DNA of 18,881 nt from CAYPOY01 sp964412395 (GCA_964412395.1 CAYPOY010000073.1:1-18881); one strand, 5' to 3'; counted from the stretch's first letter, positions 7,003 to 14,331 are shown. Program-made: numbers and translations. Notes: a model not told the origin generated them from the sequence alone.

Positions 7003-7885
7003 GGAGTGGCTTGAGGTCAGTGTGACGGTGGACAATGAGGCCGCGGAGGTAGTGGCCGAGGTTCTCTCGCGCTATGCCTATCGTGGGGTGGCCATCGAAG
7101 CCGGGCCCGAAGGTTGGAAGGCGGGCCCGGTGATTGTGAGGGCTTATTTACCTGCCGACGACCAACTGCGGGCCAACAAGCGCCACATCGAGGAGGCGCT
7201 CGGGCACCTGGATCAGATCCGCCCTGTTTCCGTGCCGACTTTCCGTCCTGTCGCCGAGGAGGATTGGGCGGAGGTGTGGAAGGAACGGTTGAGCGTCCTG
7301 CCCATAGGCCAGCACATTGTCATCCGACCCTCGTGGCGAGATTATATGCCCATGGCTGAAGATGTTGTTATCCAATTGGACCCTGGAATGGCTTTCGGCA
7401 CCGGTCTGCATCCCACGACGCAGATGTGCCTGATGGCGTTGGAGGGGTTAATGCGCCCGGAGGCGGAAGTGCTCGACCTGGGCACAGGTTCCGGCATCCT
7501 GGCGATTGCGGCAGCCAAGTTAGGCGCCAGGCGCGTGCTGGCGGTGGACAGCGACCCCATAGCGGTTAGAACAGCGCGGGAGAACGTGATAACCAATAAG
7601 GTGCAGGAAGTCGTAAGCGTAATATGCGGATCCCTGGCGGAAACGTCGGAGAGTTACGATCTGGTGATGGTTAACATCCTGGCAAAGGTCATTGTGGAGA
7701 TGATGCAGGGGGGGCTCGCAACGCGGATACGTCCTGGGGGGGTACTGATCGCCACAGGTATCATTGCTGATCAGGAGCCAGAAGTCGTTGTGGCGCTGGA
7801 GCAGAAAGGGCTCACGCTAGTGGAATGGCAGCGGATAGAGGATTGGGTGTGCCTGGTGGCAAAACAGGACTACTTCTCTGACTGA
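7001..7885 (+). CDS. prmA: ribosomal protein L11 methyltransferase PrmA
   Basis: The 294-residue product begins MEWLEVSVTVDNEAAEVVAE, the usual PrmA start, followed by the N-terminal L11-recognition domain. The SAM-binding motif VLDLGTGSGIL lies at ~157-167, then LAVDSDPIAVRTARENV and VNILAKVIVEM. Known role: trimethylation of ribosomal protein L11. A longer frame from ATG 6962 overlaps the dnaJ stop (TAATG) and would add 13 residues (PASIIQCPASSS) encoded by the 7-bp repeats. I prefer 7001 by family alignment, although it lacks a clear ribosome binding site. A dnaJ-prmA neighbourhood is common in Gram-positive-like heat-shock operons. The 3' end overlaps infA by 16 bp tail-to-tail. Confidence 0.95.
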   Translation: MEWLEVSVTVDNEAAEVVAEVLSRYAYRGVAIEAGPEGWKAGPVIVRAYLPADDQLRANKRHIEEALGHLDQIRPVSVPTFRPVAEEDWAEVWKERLSVLPIGQHIVIRPSWRDYMPMAEDVVIQLDPGMAFGTGLHPTTQMCLMALEGLMRPEAEVLDLGTGSGILAIAAAKLGARRVLAVDSDPIAVRTARENVITNKVQEVVSVICGSLAETSESYDLVMVNILAKVIVEMMQGGLATRIRPGGVLIATGIIADQEPEVVVALEQKGLTLVEWQRIEDWVCLVAKQDYFSD

Positions 7886-8115
7886 ATGGAGCGTTTGTAT
7901 CGGTAAACAATTCGACCGCGTGTCAGGTCGTAAGGGGAGAGTTCCACTCGCACGCGGTCGCCCAGCAGGATACGGATGTAGTACTTGCGCATCTTGCCAG
8001 AAAGGTAAGCCAATATCTCGTGGCCATTGTCGAGCCGCACGCGGAACTGAGTGCTTGGCAACGCTTCAATGACGGTACCCTCTATATCTATCTTGTCCTC
8101 TTTTTTTTTGTCCAT
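7870..8115 (-). CDS. infA: translation initiation factor IF-1
   Basis: The 81-residue protein is a single OB-fold of the IF-1 family: IDIEGTVIEALPSTQFRVRL, NGHEILAYLSGKMRKYYIRI, and LGDRVRVELSPYDLTRGRIV followed by YRYK. It has an unusual extra N-terminus MDKKKEDK coded by a run of nine A, and a short SIQSEK tail. AGAGG about eight bases upstream of ATG 8115 is the ribosome binding site. It is the second gene after rpsA (49-nt gap), so probably co-transcribed with it, away from its usual place in the ribosomal protein operon (secY-adk-map-infA). Known role: occludes the A site of the 30S subunit during initiation. Confidence 0.97.
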   Translation of the reverse strand: MDKKKEDKIDIEGTVIEALPSTQFRVRLDNGHEILAYLSGKMRKYYIRILLGDRVRVELSPYDLTRGRIVYRYKRSIQSEK

Positions 8116-8164
8116 TCCGCTTACCTCTTCGCATTGGCTGCGACGTTAGAGATCACCTGGCAGG

Positions 8165-9855
8165 TTAATAGACAGCCTCTGGCGCTGGCGCTGCGGTCTC
8201 TTCCTCGGCCGCTTCGCTGATTGCCGCCTCTGGCGCTGGCGCTGCGGTCTCTTCCTCGGCCGCTTCGCTGATTGCCGCCTCTGGCGCTGGCGCTGCGGTC
8301 TCTTCCTCGGCCGCTTCGCTGATCGCTGTCTNNNNNNNNNNNNNNNNNNNNNNNNNNNNNNNNNNNNNNNNNNNNNNNNNNNNNNNNNNNNNNNNNNNNN
8401 NNNNNNNNNNNNNNNNNNNNNNNNNNNNNNNGCTGTCTCTGGCGCTGGCGCTGCGGTCTCTTCCTCGGCCGCTTCGCTGATCGCTGTCTCTGGCGCTGGC
8501 GCTGCGGTCTCTTCCTCGGCCGCTTCGCTGATCGCTGTCTCTGGCGCTGGCGCTGCGGTCTCTTCCTCGGCCGCTTCGCTGATCGCTGCCTCTGCCTCTG
8601 GCAGCACTGCTGTTTCTTCCCCAGTGGCTTCCTCGGCGGCTGCCCTCTGGGACTCGCGGGCTGCCTGCTGTTCTACCATCCAACGTTCCCACTCGCTCTT
8701 CCGCACCTGCTTGGCACTCAGGCCGAGTCGTCTTCTCTGACTGTCTATGCGGATAATTTTTGCCAACAGTGTCTCGCCGGGATGGATGATGTCCGAAGGG
8801 GGAAGTTCTGGCGTACCGATCATCTCGCTGACGTGGAGCAACCCCTCAATCCCGAGGTCTAATTCGATGAAAGCGCCAAAGTCCAGCACGCGGGTGACTC
8901 GTCCCTCGACCAACTGCCCTACCCGATAGTGGTCGTCTACCATAGTCCAGGGATCAGGCTGAAGTTTTTTGATGCTGAGCGCGATCCGTTTCCGTTGCCG
9001 GTTTACGTCCAGCACGTAAACGTCCACCTCGTCGCCGACCTTGAGCACCTGGTGGGGGTTGTCTACCCGGCCCCAACTTAATTCCGAAACGTGGATCAGG
9101 CCATCAGCCCCGCCCAGGTCCACGAAAGCGCCGAAATTGGTGATGCTGGTGACCTTACCATGTCGTGTCTCCCCCTCAGTCAATTCTTCTATAACCCGCT
9201 CGCGCTGCAGTTCCTGCCAGGCACGGAGAGCTTGCCGTTGGGAAAAAATCAGGCGGCGGCGATGGCGGTCCACTTCAATGATCTTGAGCCCTATCCTCCG
9301 CCCGATCATAGCTTCCAAGCGCTGGCGGCGTTGCTCTTCTCGCAGACGCTTGGGCAGCCCCACGATTTGCGAGGCAGGGACAAAGCCACGAATCTTACCA
9401 AACTGAACTATGACACCACCGCGGTTGTAACCGGCGACCTCCCCCTCGTAGAGTTCGTCGTTTCCCATCATTTGCTCAGCCTTGGTCCAGTCCTTGTACA
9501 AGCGGGCTTGGTGGATGGACAAGATGGGATGCCCTTCCCTATTCTCGGGGCGAAGCACGAGCGCTGAGACAGCGGTGCCCACACAGATTTTGGAGCGGGT
9601 TTCCTCGTCCAGACGTGTCAGGTCTTCGGCGGGGACGAACCCCTCTCGCTTAGAACCGATGTCCACGATCAAACCGTGATCGTTGGCTTCTACGACGATG
9701 CCGGTGCGAAGGTCCCCACGGTGGGGTGCCTGATAGTCGTACCCATTTGTCAGGTACTCGTCCATGTCTTGGTCAGCCGGACCCTGGTCGGTTGGACTCT
9801 GGTCGGGCAGAACCTGGTCGGTTGGATTTTGGTCGGTTGAAGTTTCTATGTTCAT
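8165..9855 (-). CDS. rpsA: 30S ribosomal protein S1 homolog with long repeat tail (interrupted by assembly gap)
   Basis: Four S1 RNA-binding domains are visible at about residues 46-115, 130-205, 225-295 and 310-383. The third (HGKVTSITNFGAFVDLGGAD) and fourth (VEGRVTRVLDFGAFIELDLG) are the most canonical. The N-terminus contains five pentads starting with DQ (DQNPT, DQVLP, DQSPT, DQGPA, DQDMD). The C-terminal tail is a run of 17-residue repeats (AISEAAEEETAAPAPET or -EA), likely disordered and acidic. A run of 100 N (8332-8431) breaks it and is not in frame; after the gap the repeats continue in another frame ending PEAVY at a TAA at 8167-8165, which I take as the true stop. Start is ATG 9855 or TTG 9858; GGGAG upstream fits TTG slightly better by spacing. 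Known role: mRNA binding to the small subunit. Confidence 0.93.
8168..8593 (-). repeat. in-frame 51-bp tandem repeats in the rpsA tail
   Basis: Units of 51 bp begin with GGCGCTGGCGCTGCGG (plus strand) at 8181, 8232 and 8283, and again at 8441, 8492 and 8543, on both sides of the N run. Each encodes 17 residues. The units are nearly identical at DNA level; those nearest the 3' end of the gene have GCC or ATTGCC variants giving EA in place of ET. Such identity implies recent expansion and explains why assembly failed here. Confidence 0.97.
8332..8431. other. assembly gap of exactly 100 N (placeholder length)
   Basis: The distance between equivalent repeat positions across the gap is 158 bp (8283 to 8441), which is 3 x 51 + 5. 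The repeat phase is therefore broken by 5 bp, and a real gap keeping the phase would be 95 bp plus or minus multiples of 51. The 100 N are a scaffold placeholder, so the frame change is an artefact. Confidence 0.95.
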
Positions 9856-9873
9856 CAATTCAGATTACTCCCT

Positions 9874-9887
9874 GTGCGATACCGCAC
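9874..9887 (-). promoter_or_regulatory. small hairpin just upstream of the rpsA ribosome binding site
   Basis: On the minus strand GTGCG, a GTAT loop and CGCAC form a perfect 5-bp stem directly before AGGGAG. A protein or RNA contact here could control access to the ribosome binding site. This is structure seen in sequence; function is inferred. Confidence 0.4.
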
Positions 9888-9894
9888 CCCCAGC

Positions 9895-9943
9895 AAAAAA
9901 CCCGGCACTGCCTCGCTGAATGGACATGCGGGAAATACCGGGT
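9895..9943 (-). terminator. intrinsic terminator-like attenuator in the rpsA leader
   Basis: On the minus strand ACCCGGTA (9943-9936) pairs with TGCCGGGT (9907-9900), eight pairs with one T-G. Inside, CCCGC pairs with GCG-A-GG with one bulged A. Six T (9900-9895) follow the stem directly. It lies between the predicted rpsA promoter and the gene, so it would stop transcription inside the leader unless read through. Confidence 0.55.
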
Positions 9944-10082
9944 CCGGGAATCACGCCTGACGTTGGACGGATATTTAATCGGATCGTTTTACCTCTGCCT
10001 ACCTCATAAAAAGGCCAACATGTCAGAGACGATTCGGCGTCACGGTCCGCACCAAGAGGGGCAGCATCTCAAATGTTTGCAT

Positions 10083-10110
10083 ATTCTATCATGTCGTGGG
10101 GGAATGTCAA
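10083..10110 (-). promoter_or_regulatory. sigma70-type promoter of rpsA-infA
   Basis: On the minus strand TTGACA (10110-10105), a 16-nt spacer and TAGAAT (10088-10083) are visible. Transcription would begin near 10076, giving a leader of roughly 220 nt before the rpsA start. The leader carries the attenuator-like stem-loop and the small hairpin annotated at 9874-9943. Confidence 0.65.
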
Positions 10111-10323
10111 ATCACTTCAAGCGCGTGGGCGCATTTCAGTTCTGGGGCAGACAGACCCTCCTGCAGGTTGCCAATGCCATTTTCCGCTCCATCTGTAACT
10201 GGCACGCCTGACACTGCTGGCGAATGGGAGTAGGAATGGCAATGCGTAAGAACACAGGGGCGGGCCACTCCGCCTCGGTGTTTGTTTCAGACAGCGCCGA
10301 AGGCACGCCTGCGGCGCAAGACT
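10111..10323. other. intergenic stretch without a supportable gene
   Basis: Open frames exist here on both strands (for example a minus frame ending at 10136 with a CQAC segment), but none has a ribosome binding site, a recognisable family or a consistent start. No tRNA or repeat array is seen. Confidence 0.5.
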
Positions 10324-10351
10324 TTGACTTTCGCGCAAGGTCAAGTATACT
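10324..10351 (+). promoter_or_regulatory. sigma70-type promoter reading toward the 10540 zinc-ribbon frame
   Basis: TTGACT (10324-10329), 16 spacer bases and TATACT (10346-10351) make a good promoter on the plus strand. The transcript would begin near 10358 and run through a ~180-nt untranslated stretch to the GTG at 10540. Confidence 0.5.
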
Positions 10352-10453
10352 GTAAGGGGTCTGAACAGTGCAATAAGAAACGCTTCGCGTCTCTAGCCAG
10401 TCCGAGGCGATGATCAGGACGGTGGGAGCGACATGGCGAGGATATGATAACAC

Positions 10454-10489
10454 AAGGCCCGCCCGCCGTCGAACCGGGAGTGGGGCCTT
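10454..10489 (+). promoter_or_regulatory. GC-rich stem-loop in the leader upstream of 10540
   Basis: AAGGCCC (10454-10460) pairs perfectly with GGGCCTT (10483-10489); inside, CCCG pairs with CGGG. No long U-tract follows (TCGCG), so it is a weak terminator candidate at best and may be a leader structure. Confidence 0.35.
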
Positions 10490-10539
10490 TCGCGTGGGGA
10501 GCGGCACAATGAGCGATTCCTCACCGATGGGGGAGAACC

Positions 10540-10831
10540 GTGCAATTACAGTGTGAAAGATGCCGACGTCCGTTGGGACCGGAGATGCTCACCTGCGACT
10601 ATCGCGTCGTGGGCGCGTGCCCCTACACAGTTGAGCGATCCATAGGCTGGGAGAGCAAGGAGGCTTGGTGCTTTTCGGCACTCGAATCACCGTCCGGAAT
10701 CCGGCGACGGGGCAACAGTGGCAACAAAGACGCTTTTCGAGGAATTCCAGACTGTGCGACCCGAGATCGCCCCAACCATGCGGCAGGCGATAGAGAAAGC
10801 GATCATTGACATCATCCCGACGGGGGATTGA
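10540..10831 (+). pseudogene. possible frameshifted small zinc-ribbon gene
   Basis: GTG 10540, with GGGGGAG a few bases upstream, opens a frame encoding MQLQCERCRRPLGPEMLTCD and then VVGACPYTVERS, which looks like a zinc ribbon (CxxC at residues 5-8, later Cys 19 and 27). After about codon 34 this frame becomes Arg/Ser-rich and unconvincing. Protein-like sequence appears in the third frame around 10650-10710 (GGLVLFGTRITVRNPATGQ) and in the second frame at 10718-10831 (TLFEEFQTVRPEIAPTMRQA, IEKAIIDIIPTGD, stop TGA). Two frameshifts would join them into one ~95-residue protein. Alternatives are an intact zinc-ribbon peptide plus a separate 37-residue frame from GTG 10718, or chance. No homolog is recognised. 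Confidence 0.4.
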
Positions 10832-10885
10832 TACGGGTACGTTCCGCAACTGCGCCTCGACCTCGAGATGGTCGTTGTTTTCATC

Positions 10886-11692
10886 TCATCCCACGATGAT
10901 TTCCCCCCCGTCCACCGGTATGACAGCTCCACTGATCCAGGTGACGGCCGGGTCGGCCAGGGCCACCAGCGCTTTCGCTACGTCCTGGGTCGTCGTCATG
11001 CGACCGCCGGGGTTGCGCTTGAGCGCCTCGGCGACGTAAGTTTCGTGACCTGGGATGACGCGCAACGCAGGTGTGTCAGTCACGCCAGGCCGCAGGCAGT
11101 TGACGGCTATGCCCCGGGGACCCAGCTCTAGCGCCAGTTGCCGCATGTGGCTCTCCAGTGCCGCTTTGGCCGCCGAGACTGCTCCGTACATTGGTGCCGC
11201 CCGGATCGCGCCAGCGCTGGAGAGCGCGTATACCCGGCTGCCACGCACCAGGAGATTCCGCCGTACCAGGTCTTGCCCCCAGTATACCAGGCTGTGGGCC
11301 ATTACCCGCAGCGTCATGTCCATCTGCGCCTCGCTGGTCACTTCCTCGGGGTCGTCGCCGATGAAGGGCAACAGCGTGCCGAAGGCCAGCGAGTGCAGCA
11401 TGAAGTGAATACTGTCGGCTGGGTCGTCCGCAAGCGATTTCTCGATCTGGTCGAGTACGCGCACCCGCTTGCGGGCGTCGGCGGCGTTGGTGTTGAAAAA
11501 GACTGCCTTGCGGTTCAGTGCCTCGATGTCGGCCACGACCTGCCTGGCGCGAGGTAGCGTCGCCCTCAGGTCAAAGTGCACACCGAAGATATTCATTCCG
11601 GCGCTGGCCAGCGCCCGTGCCGTCGCCGCGCCGAACCCACTCGACGCTCCCAGGATAAGCGCCCATCGGCCTTCAAGTTCACTTTTACTCAT
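10886..11692 (-). CDS. short-chain dehydrogenase/reductase, enoyl-ACP reductase (FabI/FabL)-like
   Basis: The 268-residue protein has the nucleotide motif ALILGASSGFGAATARALAS near residues 11-30. The segment MLHSLAFG (98-105) recalls the 'HSIAFA' of FabI-type reductases. Catalytic Tyr169 and Lys176 are in Y-x6-K spacing (MYGAVSAAKAALE), which is the FabI/FabL signature, in contrast to Y-x3-K of classical SDRs. It ends GAVIPVDGGEIIVG. I infer NAD(P)H-dependent reduction of trans-2-enoyl-ACP in fatty acid synthesis, or a related reductase. AGGAGG five bases upstream of ATG 11692 fixes the start. It stands alone, divergent from the DUF402 gene, and is not beside other fab genes. The family is certain, the substrate is not. 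Confidence 0.85.
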   Translation of the reverse strand: MSKSELEGRWALILGASSGFGAATARALASAGMNIFGVHFDLRATLPRARQVVADIEALNRKAVFFNTNAADARKRVRVLDQIEKSLADDPADSIHFMLHSLAFGTLLPFIGDDPEEVTSEAQMDMTLRVMAHSLVYWGQDLVRRNLLVRGSRVYALSSAGAIRAAPMYGAVSAAKAALESHMRQLALELGPRGIAVNCLRPGVTDTPALRVIPGHETYVAEALKRNPGGRMTTTQDVAKALVALADPAVTWISGAVIPVDGGEIIVG

Positions 11693-11782
11693 TATCGCCT
11701 CCTATCTTGCGGTTTTGCCGCGCTATGTATGATAACACCCAACGGCCACACCCGATGCGCCCTCGGCCGAAGGTGGCTTGCC

Positions 11783-11811
11783 TTGCGCCAATGACCAAAT
11801 CCCGGTAGAAT
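11783..11811 (+). promoter_or_regulatory. promoter of the DUF402 gene, probably leaderless
   Basis: TTGCGC (11783-11788), a 17-nt spacer and TAGAAT (11806-11811) put the predicted start at about 11818-11820, the ATG itself. No Shine-Dalgarno is present before ATG 11820. This is the second probable leaderless start in the window. Confidence 0.55.
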
Positions 11812-11819
11812 GCGAGCCT

Positions 11820-12308
11820 ATGGAACCAATCGCTACCTATGTCACGATTCGCAAACTCGACCACGCCGGCCGCCAGGTAACTACTTATCCGGGCCGGGTA
11901 CTTCGGCGCGAAGGTCACGCTGTCATGCTGCGCACCGGGTGGGACCGGGCCCCGTTGGATCTGGGCTTTGTCGTCCTCGAACCTGGTGACTGCTGGACAG
12001 AGTACTTCTACACCGACAGATGGTACAACATCTTTGAGATTTGCGCCAGCGACGGACGCTTGAAAGGCTGGTACTGCAACGTCACCCGCCCTGCCTGCAT
12101 CAGCGCCAACGAGGTGGCTGCCGAAGACCTGGCGCTCGACCTGTGGGTTGCGCCCGATGGGGAATGCCGTGTGCTTGATGAGGATGAATTCGCTGCGTTA
12201 CCGCTGGCCCCTGCAGAGCGCGAGGCTGCACAGCAGGCCCTGGCCGAGCTACAGGCAATGGTGGTACAAAAGGCGGCCCCCTTCGACAGGAGACAAGACG
12301 ATGGATAG
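11820..12308 (+). CDS. DUF402 domain protein
   Basis: The 162-residue product (MEPIATYVTIRKLDHAGRQV) contains the DUF402 core: a run of Trp/Tyr-rich strands EYFYTDRWYNIFEICASDGR, LKGWYCNVTRPA, then EDLALDLWVAPDGECRVLDE. The acidic positions (DGR, D.DLWV, DEDEF) match the metal-binding Asp/Glu set of this family, whose studied members (FomD and related proteins) are metal-dependent hydrolases of nucleotides or nucleotide conjugates. A helical tail of ~30 residues follows. An upstream in-frame ATG at 11778 would overlap the promoter, so 11820 is chosen. The gene overlaps the next start by 8 bp (ATGGATAG), so the two are co-transcribed. Confidence 0.85.
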   Translation: MEPIATYVTIRKLDHAGRQVTTYPGRVLRREGHAVMLRTGWDRAPLDLGFVVLEPGDCWTEYFYTDRWYNIFEICASDGRLKGWYCNVTRPACISANEVAAEDLALDLWVAPDGECRVLDEDEFAALPLAPAEREAAQQALAELQAMVVQKAAPFDRRQDDG

Positions 12309-14325
12309 TGCGACCAAATTGCAGCGATGGGAACCCTGGGTGCTGGTCGTGCTCCTGCTGGTGGGGGCGGCCCTGCGCCTGGTTGCCCTGGGCGACGTAC
12401 CCCCAGGCCCGGGCTACGACGAACTACAGAACGCGCACTTGAGCGGGCGCGTCCTGGCGGGCGAGTGGGCCATCTACTTCCCGGAGAACTTTGGGCAGGA
12501 GTCGCTCTACCCCGCGCTGGCGGCGTTGGCGGTGCGGGTGTTGGGCTGGAGCGTGTCCGTGCTGCGGCTGCCTGGTGCACTGGGAGGTGTCCTCTCGGTG
12601 CTGGCGCTTTACCTGGCTGGCCGACGACTGGCGGGCCGGTGTGCCGCGCTGCTGGCTGCCGCCTTCCAGGCGGTTTCCTTCTGGCCGTTGATCGAAACCC
12701 GCATGGCACTGGAGATGACGCTGCTGCCCCCGCTGGCCGGGTTGGCGATGCTGTTCCTGGCGCGCGGGTTGGGCGGACAGGCAGGCCACCGCTGGCACAC
12801 GCTGTTCGACTTCGCGCTGGCTGGGCTCTTCCTTGGTGGCCACGTCTACGCCTACACCGCTGGCAGGGTGATGCCTCTGCTGCCGCCCGTGCTGCTGGTC
12901 TACCTGTTTTTTCTCGACCGCCGCACCCTGCGCTGTCACTGGTCTGGGTTGCTGTTGCTTTGCATTGTGACGTTGCTGGCCGTCGTGCCGCTGGCACTCT
13001 TCTTGCACGCCTATCCCGAGGCCGAGCAGCGCCTCGATCAACTCAGTGGTCCGCTGACCGCGCTGTGCCAGGGCGACTTCCGCCCCATGTTGGAGATTAC
13101 TGCTGGCACGCTGGGCATGTTCATCCTGCGGGGCGAGCCTCAGTGGTTGTACAACATCGCTGACCGCCCTGTCTTCGATCCGATCACGTCGGTCTTTTTC
13201 TACATCGGGCTGGTGCTCTGCATTGCCCACCTGCGCGACTGGCGCCGTGGCGTGACGTTGCTCTGGCTGCTGGTGGGACTGGGGCCAGCCATGGTCAGTC
13301 TCCCCCCTGGTTCCTTCAACCACACCCTCGCGGCCCAGCCAGCCGTCTACCTGGTACTGGCGCTGGGGGTGGACGCGGCGTGGAAGTGGCTGGCGCGGCG
13401 GCGTGCCTGGGCTGGCCCGCTGATGGTCGCGCTGTTGCTGACTTTCAACGGTGTCCTCTCTTGCTGGGCCTACTTCGTGACCTGGGCCAACGCTCCCGAG
13501 GTGCGAGAACTATACCAGGGCGGCGTCACCGTCGTCGCCCACGAGCTGGACGCGCGCGATCCGCCTGGCCCGGTGGCCATCGGCGCTCCCTACGTTGACT
13601 GCTGGAATCCCTGGAACGCCGTCGGCTTCGACCTGGCGCTGCGGCGGGATGACTTGAGCGTGCGTTGGTTCAACCCAGGCGGGGGCTGGGTCTGGCCGGC
13701 GGGTACAGGCCCCGTCACATTTTATTTCCCCGCTGACCCGCTGGGTCCCCAGACCTTTAACCCCGCGCTGCAAGGGCTCTTCGTGGCCGACGCCACCTTG
13801 TTGCCCACGGCTGACGATAACTTCGTCGCCTTCCGCGTCGTTCACCCTGCGGCGCTGGAGGAGCGGCTGGATGCGCTGGCAGACACACCCGTGGCCTGGC
13901 CTCCGGACCTGGCGCACCTCCCGTCGCCAACGCTGCCTCTTGTCTTTGGTGGCCGCTTCGCTCTGTTGGGAGCCGAACTGCAGGGGGACACCGTACCGCC
14001 CGGCGGCGAGTTGCGGCTGGTCACCTACTGGGAAGTGCTGACCGCCGACCCCACGCCCGTGGTCGCCTTCGTGCACCTCACCTCCGACGGGCAGGACATC
14101 TGGGGCCAGCACGACTGGTTGGATGTGCGGACGGTTGGGCTTCAGCCTGGTGATCGCTTCGCACAGGTGCACCTGGTGCCGGTCAAGCCCGGAACGCCCC
14201 CCGGCCTCTACCACGTCCAACTGGGCCTCTATGGCCCCGACACGCTGCTGCGATTGCCTATCGCGATGGGCGCGGACGACACGGCGGATCGGGTGTGGGT
14301 GAGGGAGGTACTGGTAGTGGAGTAG
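12301..14325 (+). CDS. GT-C membrane glycosyltransferase (GT39/PMT- or ArnT-like)
   Basis: The 674-residue protein starts MDSATKLQRWEPWVLVVLLL with a first membrane segment, followed by an external loop with GPGYDE, which fits the acidic catalytic loop of GT-C enzymes using polyprenyl-phosphate sugars. About ten hydrophobic segments follow up to residue ~400 (for example LSVLALYLAGRRLAG, CIVTLLAVVPLALFLHAYPE, LMVALLLTFNGVLSCWAYFV). A ~230-residue extracytoplasmic C-terminal domain comes next, rich in beta-strand-like sequence. ATG 12301 is chosen because AGGAG (12288-12292) lies eight bases upstream; longer frames would run deep into the DUF402 gene. Known role of the family: transfer of sugars to proteins or lipids on the outer face of the membrane. 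The acceptor cannot be told from sequence. Confidence 0.85.
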   Translation: MDSATKLQRWEPWVLVVLLLVGAALRLVALGDVPPGPGYDELQNAHLSGRVLAGEWAIYFPENFGQESLYPALAALAVRVLGWSVSVLRLPGALGGVLSVLALYLAGRRLAGRCAALLAAAFQAVSFWPLIETRMALEMTLLPPLAGLAMLFLARGLGGQAGHRWHTLFDFALAGLFLGGHVYAYTAGRVMPLLPPVLLVYLFFLDRRTLRCHWSGLLLLCIVTLLAVVPLALFLHAYPEAEQRLDQLSGPLTALCQGDFRPMLEITAGTLGMFILRGEPQWLYNIADRPVFDPITSVFFYIGLVLCIAHLRDWRRGVTLLWLLVGLGPAMVSLPPGSFNHTLAAQPAVYLVLALGVDAAWKWLARRRAWAGPLMVALLLTFNGVLSCWAYFVTWANAPEVRELYQGGVTVVAHELDARDPPGPVAIGAPYVDCWNPWNAVGFDLALRRDDLSVRWFNPGGGWVWPAGTGPVTFYFPADPLGPQTFNPALQGLFVADATLLPTADDNFVAFRVVHPAALEERLDALADTPVAWPPDLAHLPSPTLPLVFGGRFALLGAELQGDTVPPGGELRLVTYWEVLTADPTPVVAFVHLTSDGQDIWGQHDWLDVRTVGLQPGDRFAQVHLVPVKPGTPPGLYHVQLGLYGPDTLLRLPIAMGADDTADRVWVREVLVVE

Positions 14326-14331
14326 CCGGCC

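Noticed and set aside
8146..8331. RQRSAKRPRKRPQ repeat as the C-terminus of S1, ending at 8146
   Set aside because: Artefact of carrying the frame through the 100-N placeholder; the other frame restores the same acidic repeat as upstream of the gap and stops at 8165.
9726..10211. Plus-strand 161-codon frame across the rpsA start and leader
   Set aside because: Antisense to the S1 N-terminus and its leader; no start signal or family.
10136..10507. Minus-strand 123-codon frame with a CQAC segment upstream of the rpsA promoter
   Set aside because: No ribosome binding site, no recognised family; only the last ~40 residues look protein-like, so at most a remnant.
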